The notes under the pieces were generated by a model. That model was not told the origin of the DNA and ran no database searches. It was given only the letters and a program-made list of their open reading frames with translations. DNA of 64,000 bases from Gordionus sp. m RMFG-2023 (Eukaryota; Nematomorpha; Gordioida; Chordodea; Parachordodidae): positions 21,950,846 through 22,014,845 of the forward strand of contig NC_088779.1 of assembly GCF_954871325.1 (NCBI RefSeq). Reading direction: 5' to 3'. Positions 33,641-46,917 of this stretch are shown piece after piece. Numbering within the stretch: position 1 is the stretch's first letter; every line of letters starts with the position of its first letter. The position numbers and the translations under genes are program-made.

Positions 33641-35589
33641 CTAGGAAAATATTATATATAGATTTATTATTTAAAAATTAATAAGACTATCTAAATTATA
33701 TTAAATGAGTGCTAATTTAATTATTAGATTAGATTAATATATATAAATTATATTTTCACTATGCCAGCTTGCAATCATATTCTGTGTTAAGAATTTCAAT
33801 ATCACTAAATATATATAATCATTTATTAATCGAAAATTAACAAATTTAATATGTAATTAGCCGAATTCGATTACTAATCCTTTTTAAATTTAATTACTAT
33901 GCCTCTTCCTAAAAATATTTCCAAGGCCCAAACAACAAGTATAAAAAATTTCTTTATAAAAAGAAGTAAACATATAGTTGATAATCCTCTATTATATAGA
34001 ATTGGTTACAAAATATTAGGTAAAATGCCACAGACATATTTAAAAGTTATAGAATATATTACAGTTATATTTAAATAAACTTTACTAATCAATGATTTTG
34101 ATAATAAATATAGGTAACAATTTGCATTCAATTCTATATTTTTAATAAAATATATTATTAAAAATTAAATCTTATTATTCATCCCACATGGATGTAATCC
34201 TTTAGATATCCTTTTTTTTCCTTCTCATTTTTTTACGTGTATTTTTTAGAAAAGTTTTTTTTCTATGAAAGTTTTGAGTTAAATTTTTAAGAGGTTAATA
34301 ATTTGATATTATTACAAACTACTATTATTTTAAGACATAATAAACCAACTAGAGGTGGTGCGACAATAATATATAAAATCTTAATTGCTTTCATCATATT
34401 CCTTTGGTCCTTATTTTCTAATTACTAAATGATTCATTTCTAATATGGCATCCTTACAGTTTAAATAACTCAAGTCTTCAATATATTGGCATAATTATTT
34501 CTTCCAAAGATTCTTGGTGTTTTTATTGTATCAATTTATATAACATAATAAATTCTATACTTCCATAATGTCATCTAAGAGGAAGCTCTAACCACCATAT
34601 AGTTTTATGATTTGGATTGGTCGTTTATATTCTCTTTTTCAGAGTTATTAATTGGTTAGACCTAAAAAATTTCCATTCTATAAAATATTGTCTAAAATGG
34701 TAATACAACGTTATATTAGTTTCATGACCTTTTGTCAATGTATGTTAGCCATATAAGCTCGGTTGTTATGAACTATTTACTTTGAAAACAAAAATCTTCC
34801 ATTAAGAGATTTAAGTTGCCTTAACAAATTAATAGAATAAATAAAATTTTAAAACACTAAGATTATATTTTAAAAAATGAAAGATTCTTCAAACAGATTT
34901 ATATGACTTAATTTTTATGCCAAGAAACTATTTTAAGCATGCACTAATCTTGTCCTCTGAAGCTTTCAAGATATTTGTTAATTTTCAATTTAATGTTGAC
35001 TTCGAATTTATTCTATTTCTATAAAATCATGACCAGCCCCATTTATTCTTCAATTTAAAAAATGGATAAAAATATGAATAAATGTTTATACAAAAGATTT
35101 TAGACACAATTATTTGGACTGTGATAAAATTAAACTAATTTTAAAAAAATAACTGTTCCTTGTTTTAAAAATAACACATCTTAAAGGTGATATTTAGCGA
35201 TTTAATGGGAACCAAATTTGTTTGATATATTACTTTAAAATTTTTCCTCATTGAAGCAACTAGTCTGATGAAACCTTCAAGTATATTTAGAAATTTATAC
35301 CCTTAATTAATTTTTTATAGAGATTAAAATATTTTGCGAATTCTGGAAGAGGAAATCCCATATCATAATTTTCTGGGGAAATTACTTTGACTTTATGATC
35401 TGTAGTAAAATTATCTTCAATATCAATCTCTATCGTCGACATTTTAAATTATTTTGAAAAATAGGTTTATTATAATGTCGATTTTTAAATATAAATTTCT
35501 GAATCAAATAAAATAAATAGATTATGATTTTAGAATTAATTATAATTATATTTTAATAATTTTTATGTGCATTTAATATATAAAATTGA
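33641..35589. other. Degenerate stretch, possible worn transposon coding sequence
   Basis: On the minus strand a short frame starts at about 35442 (MSTIEIDIEDNF) and further fragments with coding-like words follow toward 34000, but stops interrupt them everywhere and I could not place them in a family. A plus-strand stretch at 33899-34076 (MPLPKNISKAQ...) is also open but unrecognised. The adjoining hAT-like terminus at 35590-35731 suggests this is the inside of an old DNA transposon. Confidence 0.3.
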
Positions 35590-35731
35590 AAGTAGCTTTG
35601 TAGCGTTCTAAATTAGTAGCGAGCTACCGCTATCGCTATTTCTTTTCAAAGTTAGCGCGCTAAATCTACCGCTGCTGAAAAAAGTACCGCATATAGTAGC
35701 CTACTTAGCGCACTACTTAATAACACTTCTA
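35590..35731 (-). repeat. hAT-like terminus with CTACCGCTA-type subterminal repeats
   Basis: Read inward from the right: AGTGTTATTAAGTAGTGCGC, followed by repeated GCGGTAGC, TAGCGCGCTA and GTAGCTCGCTA words. The layout (AGTGTTNTTAA end plus palindromic subterminal words) matches the hAT and MITE ends elsewhere in this window. The partner end was not found. Confidence 0.45.
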
Positions 35732-37361
35732 TTAAAACGAAACGCGCCTCAAGGAGTCTATACTTTGGAGGGGGCGTTTTTTCTTCTAACAAGGGGGCCT
35801 ATATTTGACTTATATTTTTAGTTTAAAATGACAAAGTCGTATCTCAGATGTGGCATTACTAGCTCTGACTATTTGAGGTTTCTCAGAAGCTACTTTTTAA
35901 TTGATGGTTTCAAATAAACTTAGGTGCAAAATTTTAAAAAAATACCTCCCCCCCCCCGCTATTCTGTCGTCATTCAACCATAGAGCTTGATGGTGATTTA
36001 AACACTTCCCTTCATTTTAGTTCGTTTATAGGCAATGATGTATTACTAAAAAATTTGGCAAGGGACTATCTAATTTCTTTATTGCGAATATGAATAAATT
36101 CTTTACATTTATATTATATTAAAAATAATGTGGCAATTATAATATTACCGATATTTATACAAATTAAAAAATAATTTGATAGGAATTATATTTTACATAA
36201 ATCATTCATTTCTTCCTCTCCTTTAGGTTGTATTTTTTTTTGAAAAGATTTCCATTCGCCTATCTTTCTTTTGATATATGGTTCTGAAACCCCCTTCGAT
36301 TCCGAATATTTATAAATATTATAATTGTTAAATTTCTTAAATTCGCTCGTTTAACATAATCAAATTCATTGAGGCTGAGGTTTAGAGACAATAAAAGTAA
36401 AAGCAGCTGCATTCTATCCACACACATGATTTAATTCTTCTAATGATCAATCACGCAAAAAAATTGTTCAATATCAAAAGGTCACCGAAGAAGCTGATAA
36501 AAAAAATATCCCACATTTCTTTAAAAGTAGATCGATTAATCTTAAATTTCGAATTCCAGAAAAAAAATTGAACATTTGAAAAAGATTTTTTGAATAGGAC
36601 TATTTCTTGCCTAGAGTGTTGTTAAATCGGTTCTTACCTAATAAAAATATTCGCTAAATCTTGAGGTGCATGTTGATTTTTTTTTTGAGATTGAGCTATC
36701 CTGTTTAAAAGTTGATCGAGGATAAAATGATAGTTTTCGCGTAAAAAGTGGTTTAGCCTTTTTAGAGTCGTCTTAAAACTTGTTAAAAATGGAGTCAATT
36801 TATCACCACTACTTACTGCTGGTGAACCTTACTTTAAATACGTAAATAAAGCGAATATAAAATTTTTTATAGGGATTTTAAACCTTTTTAAATAAAATTT
36901 ACCGCTTAAAATAGAATCGGCGCCACTGATATAGAGTAAAAAAAATTAAAAACCTATCATCACAATTGCATTTTCTTATTCAACAAGCACCGTTTTTATT
37001 AGCCTTTGTATTTTAATTTTAATATTTTCAAAAAAAAAATTTTTTAAACACCAATCTTTTAACATCAATGATAATTGCAAAATGAGATAAATCAAAATTT
37101 TTACTTTGGTTGTTTATAAAATATAAAAATAATGAAAAATAAAACTTGCTTCTCTATCTTCTATGCCATAAAAGGGTCAGCGTCTATAAAAAAAATAGGA
37201 AAAAAAATTCGACTTAATAATTTTCTTTAATTCGTAACAATAATCAAGAGAAAGAGGCCTCTCAAATAATTTTAAAACCAATAAACTTTAATTATTGAAA
37301 TTTGAACCATAAATGTATTTTAATAAGATGCTTTAATAGTTCCAAAAATGATTAGCAGTAA
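35732..37361. other. Intergenic with a C run and possible relics
   Basis: A C run lies at about 35947-35957. A stretch at 36600-36670 (GTTGTTAAATCGGTTC ... AAATCTTGAGG) resembles part of family B. A short plus-strand coding-like stretch near 36460-36530 (EEADKKNIPHFFKS) resembles the N-terminal region of ZMYM1/hAT-type proteins, but it is too short to assign. No gene seen. Confidence 0.3.
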
Positions 37362-37367
37362 TATTGT

Positions 37368-38165
37368 CCCATGATAAGTTTTAAATGCAAATTTTTTAAT
37401 AAGTCAAGAGAATCTTTTAAATATTTTTTCCATTTTTACCAATAAATTTTTTTTATTAAAGTTACTTAAACTAAATATCAATTCTAAACGATAAAATTAA
37501 TCTCAATTTTATCATGTATATAAAAATATTGACAATATTTATGGTAATTAATATCTTAAAATTAAATTTTACAGGTTTTGGCTGGGTGTATATCAGACAT
37601 TTTTCAGGGATTATTCTGAATAAAAAAATTCAACTACATTTATATGAAATTTAGAATCCACGAGTTTATTTAGGGTCATGAATGGACAATATGAAGATGA
37701 TTGACTTATTTTTTTGTAAATTATATGACAGATTAACAATAAGTTCTTCCGGGTGATATATAATACAGACGAACCTGGTAATTTAAGATATTTTACAATT
37801 TAACATTATTAATTTATTTAGAATTAACATTTGTAAATAAAAAGTAAACAATTTTAAAATAAAAAAGCGCTAAGACATGCAACTAGTGTTGTTAAACGGC
37901 TCGTTTTGAACCGATTTTTAAAAACGGCTAACTCAATACTTCATCCAAAAAAATATTACCTAAGGTGAATATTTTGCTTATAGAAGGAACAAAGGTCTAG
38001 ACATTTATTATCAAAATCTTGAGGCTTAGGCAATATTTTCTGGATAAAATATTGAGTTAGCCGTTTTTAAAAATCGGCTCAAAACGAGCCGTTTAACAAC
38101 ACTACATGCAACGCGAGAGGGTAATAAGTACCCCGTGTGTTTTTCATAACTCTTAAATTTTCATT
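37368..38165. repeat. Dispersed repeat E, copy 2 (with inserted MITE)
   Basis: Same blocks and order as copy 1 at 31968-32495, with the 221-base family B MITE at 37884-38104 added together with an 8-bp duplication. Homology resumes immediately after it (CGCGAGAGGGTAATA versus CGTGAAAAGGTAATA). Confidence 0.8.
37884..38104. mobile_element. hAT-type MITE, family B, best-preserved copy
   Basis: Ends TAGTGTTGTTAAACGGCTCG and its inverted complement at the right. The whole element is close to a palindrome, with inverted AAAACGGCTAACTCAATA arms around a core containing GGCTTAGGCAATATTT. Perfect 8-bp duplication catgcaac at 37876-37883 and 38105-38112. Homologous sequence without the insertion is at 32438-32445, so both ends are defined independently. 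No coding capacity. Confidence 0.92.
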
Positions 38166-38529
38166 ATTTTAAAAAATTTTATATTAATAAAAAAAACTAA
38201 GAGATCTTTTCTTATCTTTCAATTTCAAAATAATATGATGTGGATTTGGCTGAACTTAAGAGATCGAGAATATTATTATATTACCACTTTAAAAATTAAG
38301 AGATAATATCAACCAAAAATTTTACGATATTTATGTGATTGTTGAGGCGAAAGCAAAAGTATATAATTTTGAGATTCTTAAGTCTCGACTGGACTCAATT
38401 AGGGAATATTATTAAATAACCGTTTTTATTCTACTTTGGGTACATCTTTGATTCAAATGAATGAACGATTTGTGATTCATCTAATGGCTCTATCCAATTT
38501 ATAAATCAATCACCTATAAATCCTTCTTA

Positions 38530-38897
38530 GGCCACTTCCAGACAGAACGTTTTTCAAAACGGTTTTTGGGTAATGTTACCAGCAATTTTTTTTTAAATTT
38601 ATTTACAAACAAAAGATAATAATTTGTCGAATTAAATTTTTTTATATATTATAATATTTTTAATCGAGCGCCCCATTTCAGAAGCCATTTAATCATAAAT
38701 AGAAAACCAACTGGTTCGATTTTAATTAACGATTAAATGAGTGTCTGAAATGGGGCGAGTTTTTTTTATAAAATATATTATATTATAAAAAAATTAATTC
38801 AACAAATTATTATCTTTTGTTTGGAAATAAATTAAAAAAATTGCTGTTATTATTACCCAAAACCCGCTTTGAAAAAACGTTCTGTCTGAAAGTTGCC
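38530..38897. mobile_element. Fold-back MITE, PIF/Harbinger-like
   Basis: Two inverted arms of about 165 bases each, nearly identical (start GGCCACTTCCAGACAGAACG; right end inward GGCAACTTTCAGACAGAACG), around a short centre near 38710. Flanked by TTA at 38527-38529 and 38898-38900. A 3-bp TTA/TWA duplication and GG-starting ends are typical of PIF/Harbinger elements; family membership is inferred from these alone. The whole element could fold as one long hairpin. Confidence 0.85.
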
Positions 38898-38900
38898 TTA

Positions 38901-39367
38901 GGATATATTAAATCTTGATAATGAAAAAATTAAATAATTAGCTAAATTTTCCAAAGGATGTAAGGAAGGCCAATTAATTTAATCTTGCTATGAAAGATTA
39001 ATTTTAGTAGATAATCCTCAAAGAAACGCAATGGAGGCATTGCATACTTTCACATATATTTTGAAGTTTTTTCCAAATATATTAAAATTATTGTATATTT
39101 TGGCAAAAATACCAATTGATATAAAGCCAAATGAGAAGACCTCTTCTTCATTGCGGAGAATAATCTCAATACGAAATCTTAAAATCGAGTGAATGAATTA
39201 GCTTTATTAATATATTAATATACATCAAGATTTAATCCCCACTACACAACCAATTACTGAAAAATTGGCGTAAAGGCAAAGAAAATAAAATTTTCATAGA
39301 TGAACGATATTTTTATTAACTTTTTAAATTTTTTTTTTCCGGTCATAGATTATATTATTTTACTGCG
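38901..39367. other. Intergenic, nothing recognised
   Basis: AT-rich spacer between two MITEs. No gene or further element seen. Confidence 0.3.
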
Positions 39368-39375
39368 ATTTACAT

Positions 39376-39662
39376 TAGTGATCTGCATCGGGCCTTTTTC
39401 AAGCCCGCCCCGGCCCGAATTTATTTAAATTTAGAAATTTATTTTTGTAATTACTCAAAATAAAAGACATATGTTATATGTCGTTTAGTTTCAATATAAA
39501 ATCAAATATTTTTATTTTACATAAAAAATTCAATATAAAATTGATAAATTTAGATATATTTTAAAGAATTTCCAAGGTCCGACCCGACCCGGCCCGAATT
39601 TTTTTTTAAAAATATTAGGACCGGCCCGTACCCGGAGCCGGGCCTAACTTTGCACATCTCTA
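39376..39662 (-). mobile_element. hAT-type MITE, family A, copy 2
   Basis: Reverse-oriented match of 539-811 over its whole length, including the core words GACATATGTTATATGTCGTT and the GC-rich CCCGACCCGGCCCG arms. Ends TAGTGATCTGCA and TAGAGATGTGCA (read inward). Perfect 8-bp duplication atttacat at 39368-39375 and 39663-39670. Confidence 0.92.
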
Positions 39663-39670
39663 ATTTACAT

Positions 39671-42118
39671 ACTTGTTTATATAGCTATCATATTTTTTTA
39701 ACAATATTAAATTCGCTCTTAGATATTTTATATTATACAATATTTTATTATTTGTGTTCAAAATTGTCATTTTTTAAAATATGATTGGGTATAATAAATT
39801 TTATATGATTATTACTAGTTCTAATTAAAATTTAATGTTCGGAAAAAAAATTATTTCAATATTAAAAAAATTGCCCTTGTGGCCACATAAATAGAGTATT
39901 TTTGCCACTGATTTTTTAATCAGAAATATTTTTATTCAATATATTTTTTGCTGTATATATTTTTTTTATCCTCGGCACACTTATCCTGATAACTTTTGTC
40001 TGGCATCCTTTTAAAAATATTTCTGCGAAGGGGCTCTAATTAAAATAAATTTTATAAAAGTCAATTTGAATATAATAATATATATTATAACTGTGCAGTG
40101 TTTACAACTATATACATAAAAAATAATTTAGCTTTTCTTTTAAAAAAAAAATTCACGATTCCTTATATCTAATTCCTAATTATTATTTAATTAATATCCT
40201 TTTTTTTAATTGTTTTTTCTTTCTCCTCCTATATACCATTGATTTCTAAATAATTTTTAGTTTTATATCATTTCACAATATAAATGTTTGTTTAACTTCA
40301 TCTTCTATAAAAAATTTTTATAGTTTTATCATTTTTTTTTTCATTTTTAATTTTTTCAAAATTTATATTATGAAAAAAATTCGTCTAATTATTTTTAATA
40401 GCCTTCCTTATACTTATTCTAATAATTCAACTAGAAAGAAAGCCGCAGCCTTCCTATATATTACCTAATCTATATTTAAGATATGATATCAATAATTATT
40501 CAATTTTATATATATATATTAATTATACATACATAAATATACAATTATTTATATATAAATGAGATACTAAAAGATATTTGCATTATACAAATTAAGATAT
40601 TTGTATATAATTAATAGCGCAATTGTAATATCACATCAACCCCCCCCCCTCCCCCTTTATAACATTTTAATTGAATTATATTATACCTTAAATTTCTTAA
40701 AGTCCTTTAATTTTTTTTTTGACGACACAAGTATATAATATAAAATTTTAATTTGTAGAATTGGACAATTAAAAATTATAGACCCGATTTTATATTATAT
40801 GATGATATTTAATAAATTAGATATAAAAATCTAATGTATGTATTAAATTTTGATTTTTTAAAAAAACTTTAATTGTTATAAATGTTATAACAAGAAGAGG
40901 AAGTTGGGAAAATTGACTTTTATAATTGTTCTTTTGTAAACATTATAATATAGGTAATCAAAGGAAATAACCGCTAATATAATCATGAAATATAAAAATA
41001 AAATAAATCCCACATACATAATAGAGTTAATTTAATTAATTTGATTTTTAAAATAATTGTTTCTTATAATCAGAGTTATAATAAATGATATTTAGATAAA
41101 AATAGGTATATTATTTAAGGTAAAAAAGTGGAAGTGGTGATTTAAAGATTGTATTTAAATCACATATTAATGTTTTTTATAAAAATCTAAAATGCCCATC
41201 TGACCTTCCGCGTCGGCAAAGGCTTTTTATGTACCAATTAAAATAAAAATTGGTATAATTTTGCAAATGAAGATAATAATTTTACTGGGGATAATCGCTT
41301 TTAACAATTTAAAGCGAAAAAATGCTATATTCTTGTTTAATTCTTCTTGCCGACACACAAGGATAATATAATATAGTGTCTTTTAATACAGAGTGTAATT
41401 ATAAAGAAAATTATAACATATTTATATTAACTCTATGAGTTTGTATCAAAAACCAAAGTTTATATTTAAAAACATGCAGGATAATAATTATATTTTATTG
41501 TTATAATAAAGGTAAATTAATATTTATAATAAAAAGTTTGATCACAGCATACTTTGTAATTATATTTATAATCATATAGATTCACTTCACATTTATAGTT
41601 TAAATTTTATTATTATATAATTATGGCATATCATTCTCATGATTTCGAGAAGGTTTGATATGTATATGATATTTTTTTATAAAATAATATTAAACATTGC
41701 CTATTTTAATGATAGACAGTGAGTGCAAATCATAAATTACCTTGCCAAATAATAATATCGAAAACTTAATCTTCGTTTTTTGGTATGAGGAGATATTTTA
41801 GAAAAGTCTACTTGGTTGGTGGAAATTGGGTTTGACCTGGCTAGCCCTTTAAAGTGTAATAATAAACATATCTCCTATATTTGTGTTAATTGATTGGTAA
41901 TTTAAAATGACATTTTTTAAAATATTGGAAACTTGAGATAAATAAAAATAGTGGCTTAGCAACGTATTTCCGGATCTGTGCAAATTTTTTCAAAAGCCCC
42001 TAGAAAAAATAAGATGTAGCTCCGATCATTGTTCAATGACTTCATCAGTGCTTAATATCAGCTCCCTATGTATATTAAGAAGGACTAACACCCATTTAAT
42101 ATATTTTCAGGACTAGAA
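39671..42118. other. AT-rich intergenic, no gene
   Basis: About 2.4 kb of low-complexity A/T with a C-rich run (CCCCCCCCCTCCCCC) at about 40641-40655. No gene, RNA gene or element with clear ends was seen. Confidence 0.35.
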
Positions 42119-42126
42119 CTTCTCAG

Positions 42127-42313
42127 TATTGTTGTTAAACGGTTCGATTTGAAACGATTTTTAAAAACCGCAAGCTCGATATTTTATCCAGAAATATAGT
42201 ATGCAAGCCTGAAGATTTTGCTCATACAAGGATTTGGACATTTATTCTTGAGGGTTAGGCAATATTTTTCTGGCAAAAAATATTAGAGTTAGCCGAGCCA
42301 TATAACAACACAA
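42127..42313. mobile_element. hAT-type MITE, family B, worn copy
   Basis: Left TATTGTTGTTAAACGGTTCG, right GAGCCATATAACAACACAA, with the shared core AGCCTGAAGATTTTGCTCAT. Flanking octamers cttctcag and cttcttaa match at 6 of 8. Confidence 0.7.
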
Positions 42314-42379
42314 CTTCTTAAGTATGCTTTTAATATTGTTAAAAAGAAAATGTTATTTTATTGGTAGTAAAATATATAA

Positions 42380-42860
42380 TAATTTAACAAAATAGTCTAA
42401 AATGTGTTTTAAATTATGCGAAGCATCTATAGCATTTCTTGTAAGTTTGCATTCAGCTAGTAATGCATCAGGGGAATTTTAACATTCTCACAATAAAAAA
42501 TCTGCCATATATTTAATTTTTTATCTAACAAGATTTTAAATTCGGAAGGATTCTGCGGTAATAATATTTGTAGATTTCTAAGTGCTGCCTTATTAATCAA
42601 GAACCTTTCATTCATTTGAGTTATAAATGTATCCAAGAGGGAGATAATGACATTTATTTTATAGTATATTCGACTAATTTATATTAATATTGGAACGAGG
42701 GATTTGTCTTGGAGTCGAAATAGACAAATATTAAATTTATTATATCCCCGCTTTTGACTCAACAATGATATACAATTTATGAAATTCTTCATCTAAACTT
42801 GCCCCCTTAAGTTTTAATTTGGGAAATTTTAAAATGGTGGATAATAAATATGACGCTATG
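42380..42860 (-). pseudogene. hAT/ZMYM1-type transposase relic
   Basis: Minus-strand pieces read FPKLKLKGASLDEEF near 42840-42780, then LNERF/FLINKAALRNLQ and LLPQNPSEFKILLDKKL, then a PLMHY/DALLAECKL-like stretch, resembling the C-terminal half of ZMYM1- or 52-kDa-repressor-like hAT proteins. Frame is broken repeatedly; no termini found. Confidence 0.4.
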
Positions 42861-45625
42861 AATAATTTGAAATATATTAATTCATAGAAAAAAATTAATA
42901 GCATATTTATGTCACCGGTGAATTATAAATAAATGTTAATTGGAATATATATAAGATAAGATGTAGGAATCAGTAATATTTTTGAAAAATATTTTAGCCT
43001 GTATCTGTTTTTGGCTTGAAGGGGAGAAGGGGTGCCCACCCCACGCTGTCTACTCCAATGAAGTCGATATTTTCTTAAAAAACGGACATTTTATTTTGGA
43101 TGCGATATATTCATTAACAATAATTGACTGTTTCTAATGACACATTAAATATCTAAATATATGATTATTTATTTAATAAGCTACTAAAAAAAATCGTTGT
43201 GGCTAGCTATAATAAAATTGATAAAATATCTTCCATATGAATTCTGGGGTTGAGAAATGGACTCGAACTTTCATGTTAAACTTATTAAACTATCTTTTTT
43301 AGTTATATTTTACGGATTTATGTCTAAACCTGACAGACAGAGAACGAAAATAAAATTTGTTTCCTGGGTAAGACTTATTTAATTTAATTTGAACGAATAT
43401 TAGAAAAGTCAGCGTCGATATTAGATATGGCTAGAGCCCTGCAAATAATTATTATGTCCAAGGCCGACCTAAAATTTGCATTTATATTTAGACCCGTTTT
43501 TTTATTTTTGGGGCTAGCCCAAAATTTTTAATTTAAAATTAAACGCATTTTGATGAAGGAAAAAAAAAATTTTTAATCACAATTTTAAATTTAATCAAGC
43601 GAAAATTTTAATTATCACTTTAAATAAAAGGAATGAAAAAAAATCCTTTTATTTTTTTAGAACCTGCCCTGATATGCCAGGTTTTTGCATTTTTTAGAAA
43701 GCATAAAGTGATCATAATACAAAATTTCAATATACCGAGGAGATGAGATTACCAGGATCTTCGAGTAACAAATATCAACTAGGAAACTTAATAAGTTCTT
43801 GTACAATTTTTTAAAATTTACTCAATATCGGGGTATTAATTTATTTGATGTTAGATATTTTATTTTTTGAAATATTTTGTTTTTTTTGGATAAGATTATC
43901 ATCTCATATTTATTGCATTTATTCTTTAACATAAAACAAAACACATAATTAAAGTATAAAAGGAGGGGGGGGGGGTGGAATTGAATATAACAATCAAACA
44001 GTAAATATCTTGTCCAATTATATCACACTTATCTGGATTCGATATTATCTTGTTTTACACTTATTAATTATATAATATTATTAATAAGTTTAACCAAAGG
44101 ATTTTCAATTTGTATTTTAAAAAAAAATATTTATAGAATAGAGAAAAAATATTAATAGAATATAAAAAAAATATTATAACTAAAAAATAATTGGAAATAA
44201 AAAATTTTTAGAAGATTCTGAATCTGAAGCAAGAAAATATACTTTATTTTTATATGATAATACTTTTAGTTTTATTAAAATATTAATAAAAATGAATAAA
44301 TCATTGGTTTTATCATAGTATTATCTTGTAAATTATGAAGGGAAGTTACCACTGAAATGAAATAAAATTACATACTTTTATGACAATTTGTAATTCTTTT
44401 AAAAAACTACAATTATAGAATACCAATATCGATATATAATATAAAAAATAATACGATTTTATTGTTTTGATAGTGGAGTGGGTGATTTGATAATTTCTCA
44501 ATTAAAATTGAAAAAATAATATTTATTAAATATATAAATTTAATATTTATAATCAAATATCATGAAATCTAATTTTAAAGAATTATGAATTATTATTGGT
44601 ATAATAAGCAATTTAATATATATTTTTTAAATTTTTTTTACATCAGTTTATAATTGTTTAAAGGTTATGATAATTGGGAATTGATAACAAAATTAAGCAT
44701 CAATATGATTAAATTTTTTTTGTTGTATACTTGTTATAGTAGAATGCGAAATGACTATATATAAGATCAGATTAATATAAAGTAGCTCAAAATAAGATCA
44801 AGAATACGTTTATAATTAAATTTGCATTCTCTTAGGAAAAAAATGTGTTTAAATTTAGGCCAGCCCCCCATCTTAAAATATTTTATTTGAATATTTTAGG
44901 CTATGTCCAAAGCTGATTTACATTTCGTAAGCTTATGTTTATTATAACCCTAAAAAAAGTATCGCCCTTTGATTTTCTTAACATGCAAAGAAAATAAGTG
45001 TTCGGCACATATTTTTGTTTTGTATAATATTACAAAGATGTGACTGCTAAAAAGAAAATTGGTTGTTTTTCTATTACTTATTCTTATTCCTGGTAGGTAA
45101 TTTTATTGATTTGGCAGATAAGGAATTTTATATGATGGTTCTATTTTTATTATTATAAAAATGTTAAAATAACATAACCTAACCAAAACAGTATAAATAT
45201 ATTATAATCATATTGTTTGTAAACTAATAAATCATGATTCAGTTTGATATAATTATTTTCTTTTCTTTTACGATTTTTCTGTTAAAACAAAATATATGGA
45301 TAAGATAGAATACTTATATAAATAAAGAATATCTTATCAAGTTAATAAGATATTAAAGTTAGAGTGAATTGGAAATAGAGTCATATCCCATGTCTTCTAA
45401 GCATAAATGTAAATAATATATTTTTTACAATATTGGAGAAAATGATTAAAATAATAAAAAAAATTAACAGTCTGGATTTAATGGTTTAATATTTTAGGAA
45501 CAAATATTAATCTCCATTCTCAGCATCAGATCTCTCTTGATTGAAAATTAAAAGTTCAAAAAAAATTTATAGAAATATAATTTTCGAAAATCGGGTCTTC
45601 TTTATTCTTATCAAGTACCAAAATA
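42861..45625. other. Intergenic, AT-rich
   Basis: A G run lies at about 43963-43976. A stretch at 43430-43700 (GAGCCCTGCAAATAA ... CCTGCCCTGATATGCCAGG) may be a worn MITE with GC-rich ends. Nothing else recognised. Confidence 0.3.
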
Positions 45626-45942
45626 AGAGGTCCGCAAATGGCAAGGCCAGGCCCGGTGTGACGTTAATTAATGGCGGGGCAGGCTAAGTGTCAATTTTTC
45701 CTAAAGTTAGACCCAGACCAACAGGGTTTAAGTTTTTTTTATATATACAATGCCTAAACCAAAATATATATTGTTAAACACCAAAAACAACTATTTATAA
45801 TCTTGGGGAGTGGTTAAATAAAAAATACTATGCTTCACGGATTGTGAAATCTATGAAATATAATTAGTATATATTAAAAATTCTGCCCAACCCCGGCCAA
45901 AAAATTCTTAAGCGTCACCCGAGTCGGGTATTGCAGATCTCT
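45626..45942. repeat. Family A-like MITE, worn copy
   Basis: Left AGAGGTCCGCAAATGG...GGCCAGGCCCGG, right CGAGTCGGGTATTGCAGATC; both match the GC-rich ends of family A. The target duplication is not recognisable. Confidence 0.55.
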
Positions 45943-46096
45943 GCTAGGAATACCTGATAGATAATTAGGTATTTATATTCAAATAGGATACAAATTTATT
46001 AGAGCATCAATTACAGTTTTTATATATTATTTTATGATATCATATGAATATTTACCTATCTAAATTAATCACTGTATGCGATGCAAGGTCCTCTAA

Positions 46097-46570
46097 TTGA
46101 AAGGGGGGGGGGGTTTGCAACAGCAATCACGGCCTTTAAGTCTCACTAAAGATCTATTCCGCTTGGGCCTACAGAAAGTGTTTCAGAAGAGGCCAAAAAT
46201 ATTTTTTACCTCAGCATATTGTCATTTTTATCTTTTTTTATATATTTTGTATTTGAATGCTTTACAAAAATTTTGCGTAATTTTTGGATAATCTATATTT
46301 ATTTTTTATGGCATTTCTCCATATTTTGCGTTGAATGTCTTGCTTTTTGGGCTTGCTTTTCTATCCTTTTGCCAGTTTTTTGCCTCATTATGCATGCCTT
46401 ATAGTCATTCGTGATTTAGTGATAATTTTTTGCTTAATTTAATATTTTTCATTTTTTTAGAACTTTTGCACATTTCGCGTGTTTAGCAAATTTATGTGTA
46501 TAAAATTTTGGAAAAAAGGTCATTTTGAAAATGTTAACTAAAAAAATGTACTTTTCAAAAAAATCTGAGC
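46097..46570. repeat. T/G-biased repeat with TTTTGC words
   Basis: After a G run at about 46102-46112, one strand is markedly T+G rich with repeated TTTTGC, ATTTTGCGT and TTGCTTT words. A second stretch of the same character is at 57345-57800. The open frames here are a by-product of the composition. Confidence 0.4.
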
Positions 46571-46792
46571 CCACTGACATTGTAAAGGCTACCGATACCA
46601 ATGCTTAACTATATTAATATTAGAATAGAATAATTTATATTTAAAAAACTATATATATGTGGCAAAATTTTGAATCATTGGCATATCATCCGAAAATAAA
46701 ATTCCATACATTTATATTAAATAATAGTTGCAATCTCTTTCACTTTTATGAATTGAAATAATTTCTGAAGAAAATTTTATTTGTCTATGGTT

Positions 46793-46907
46793 CGTTTGCC
46801 ATGGATATTTGCCCTGAATTCACAGTTGGCGTGAATTCGCGACCAAGTATACAATTATTTTGCTTCACCGCGAACTCATGCTGATTATGAATGAGGGGTT
46901 AAACCTG
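46793..46907. repeat. Hairpin repeat related to the insert at 8604-8670
   Basis: GAATTCACAGTTGGC ... CTTCACCGCGAACTC ... AATGAGGGGTT; in reverse complement it lines up with AACCCTCATTCACAGTTA ... CTTCGCCGCGGATTT ... CTGTGAATGCAGG. Confidence 0.4.
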
Positions 46908-46917
46908 AAAAATGAGG

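Noticed and set aside
33641-35589. LTR retroelement or virus-derived element
   Set aside because: Looked for here and across the window; no paired long terminal repeats and no recognisable gag, protease, integrase, envelope or capsid-type sequence. The fragments here are too worn to name, and the adjoining terminus looks hAT-like.
43240-43310. tRNA-like word GGACTCGAACTTTCATG
   Set aside because: No matching acceptor stem or anticodon arm could be folded around it; same verdict for GGGATTCAAACC near 62890.
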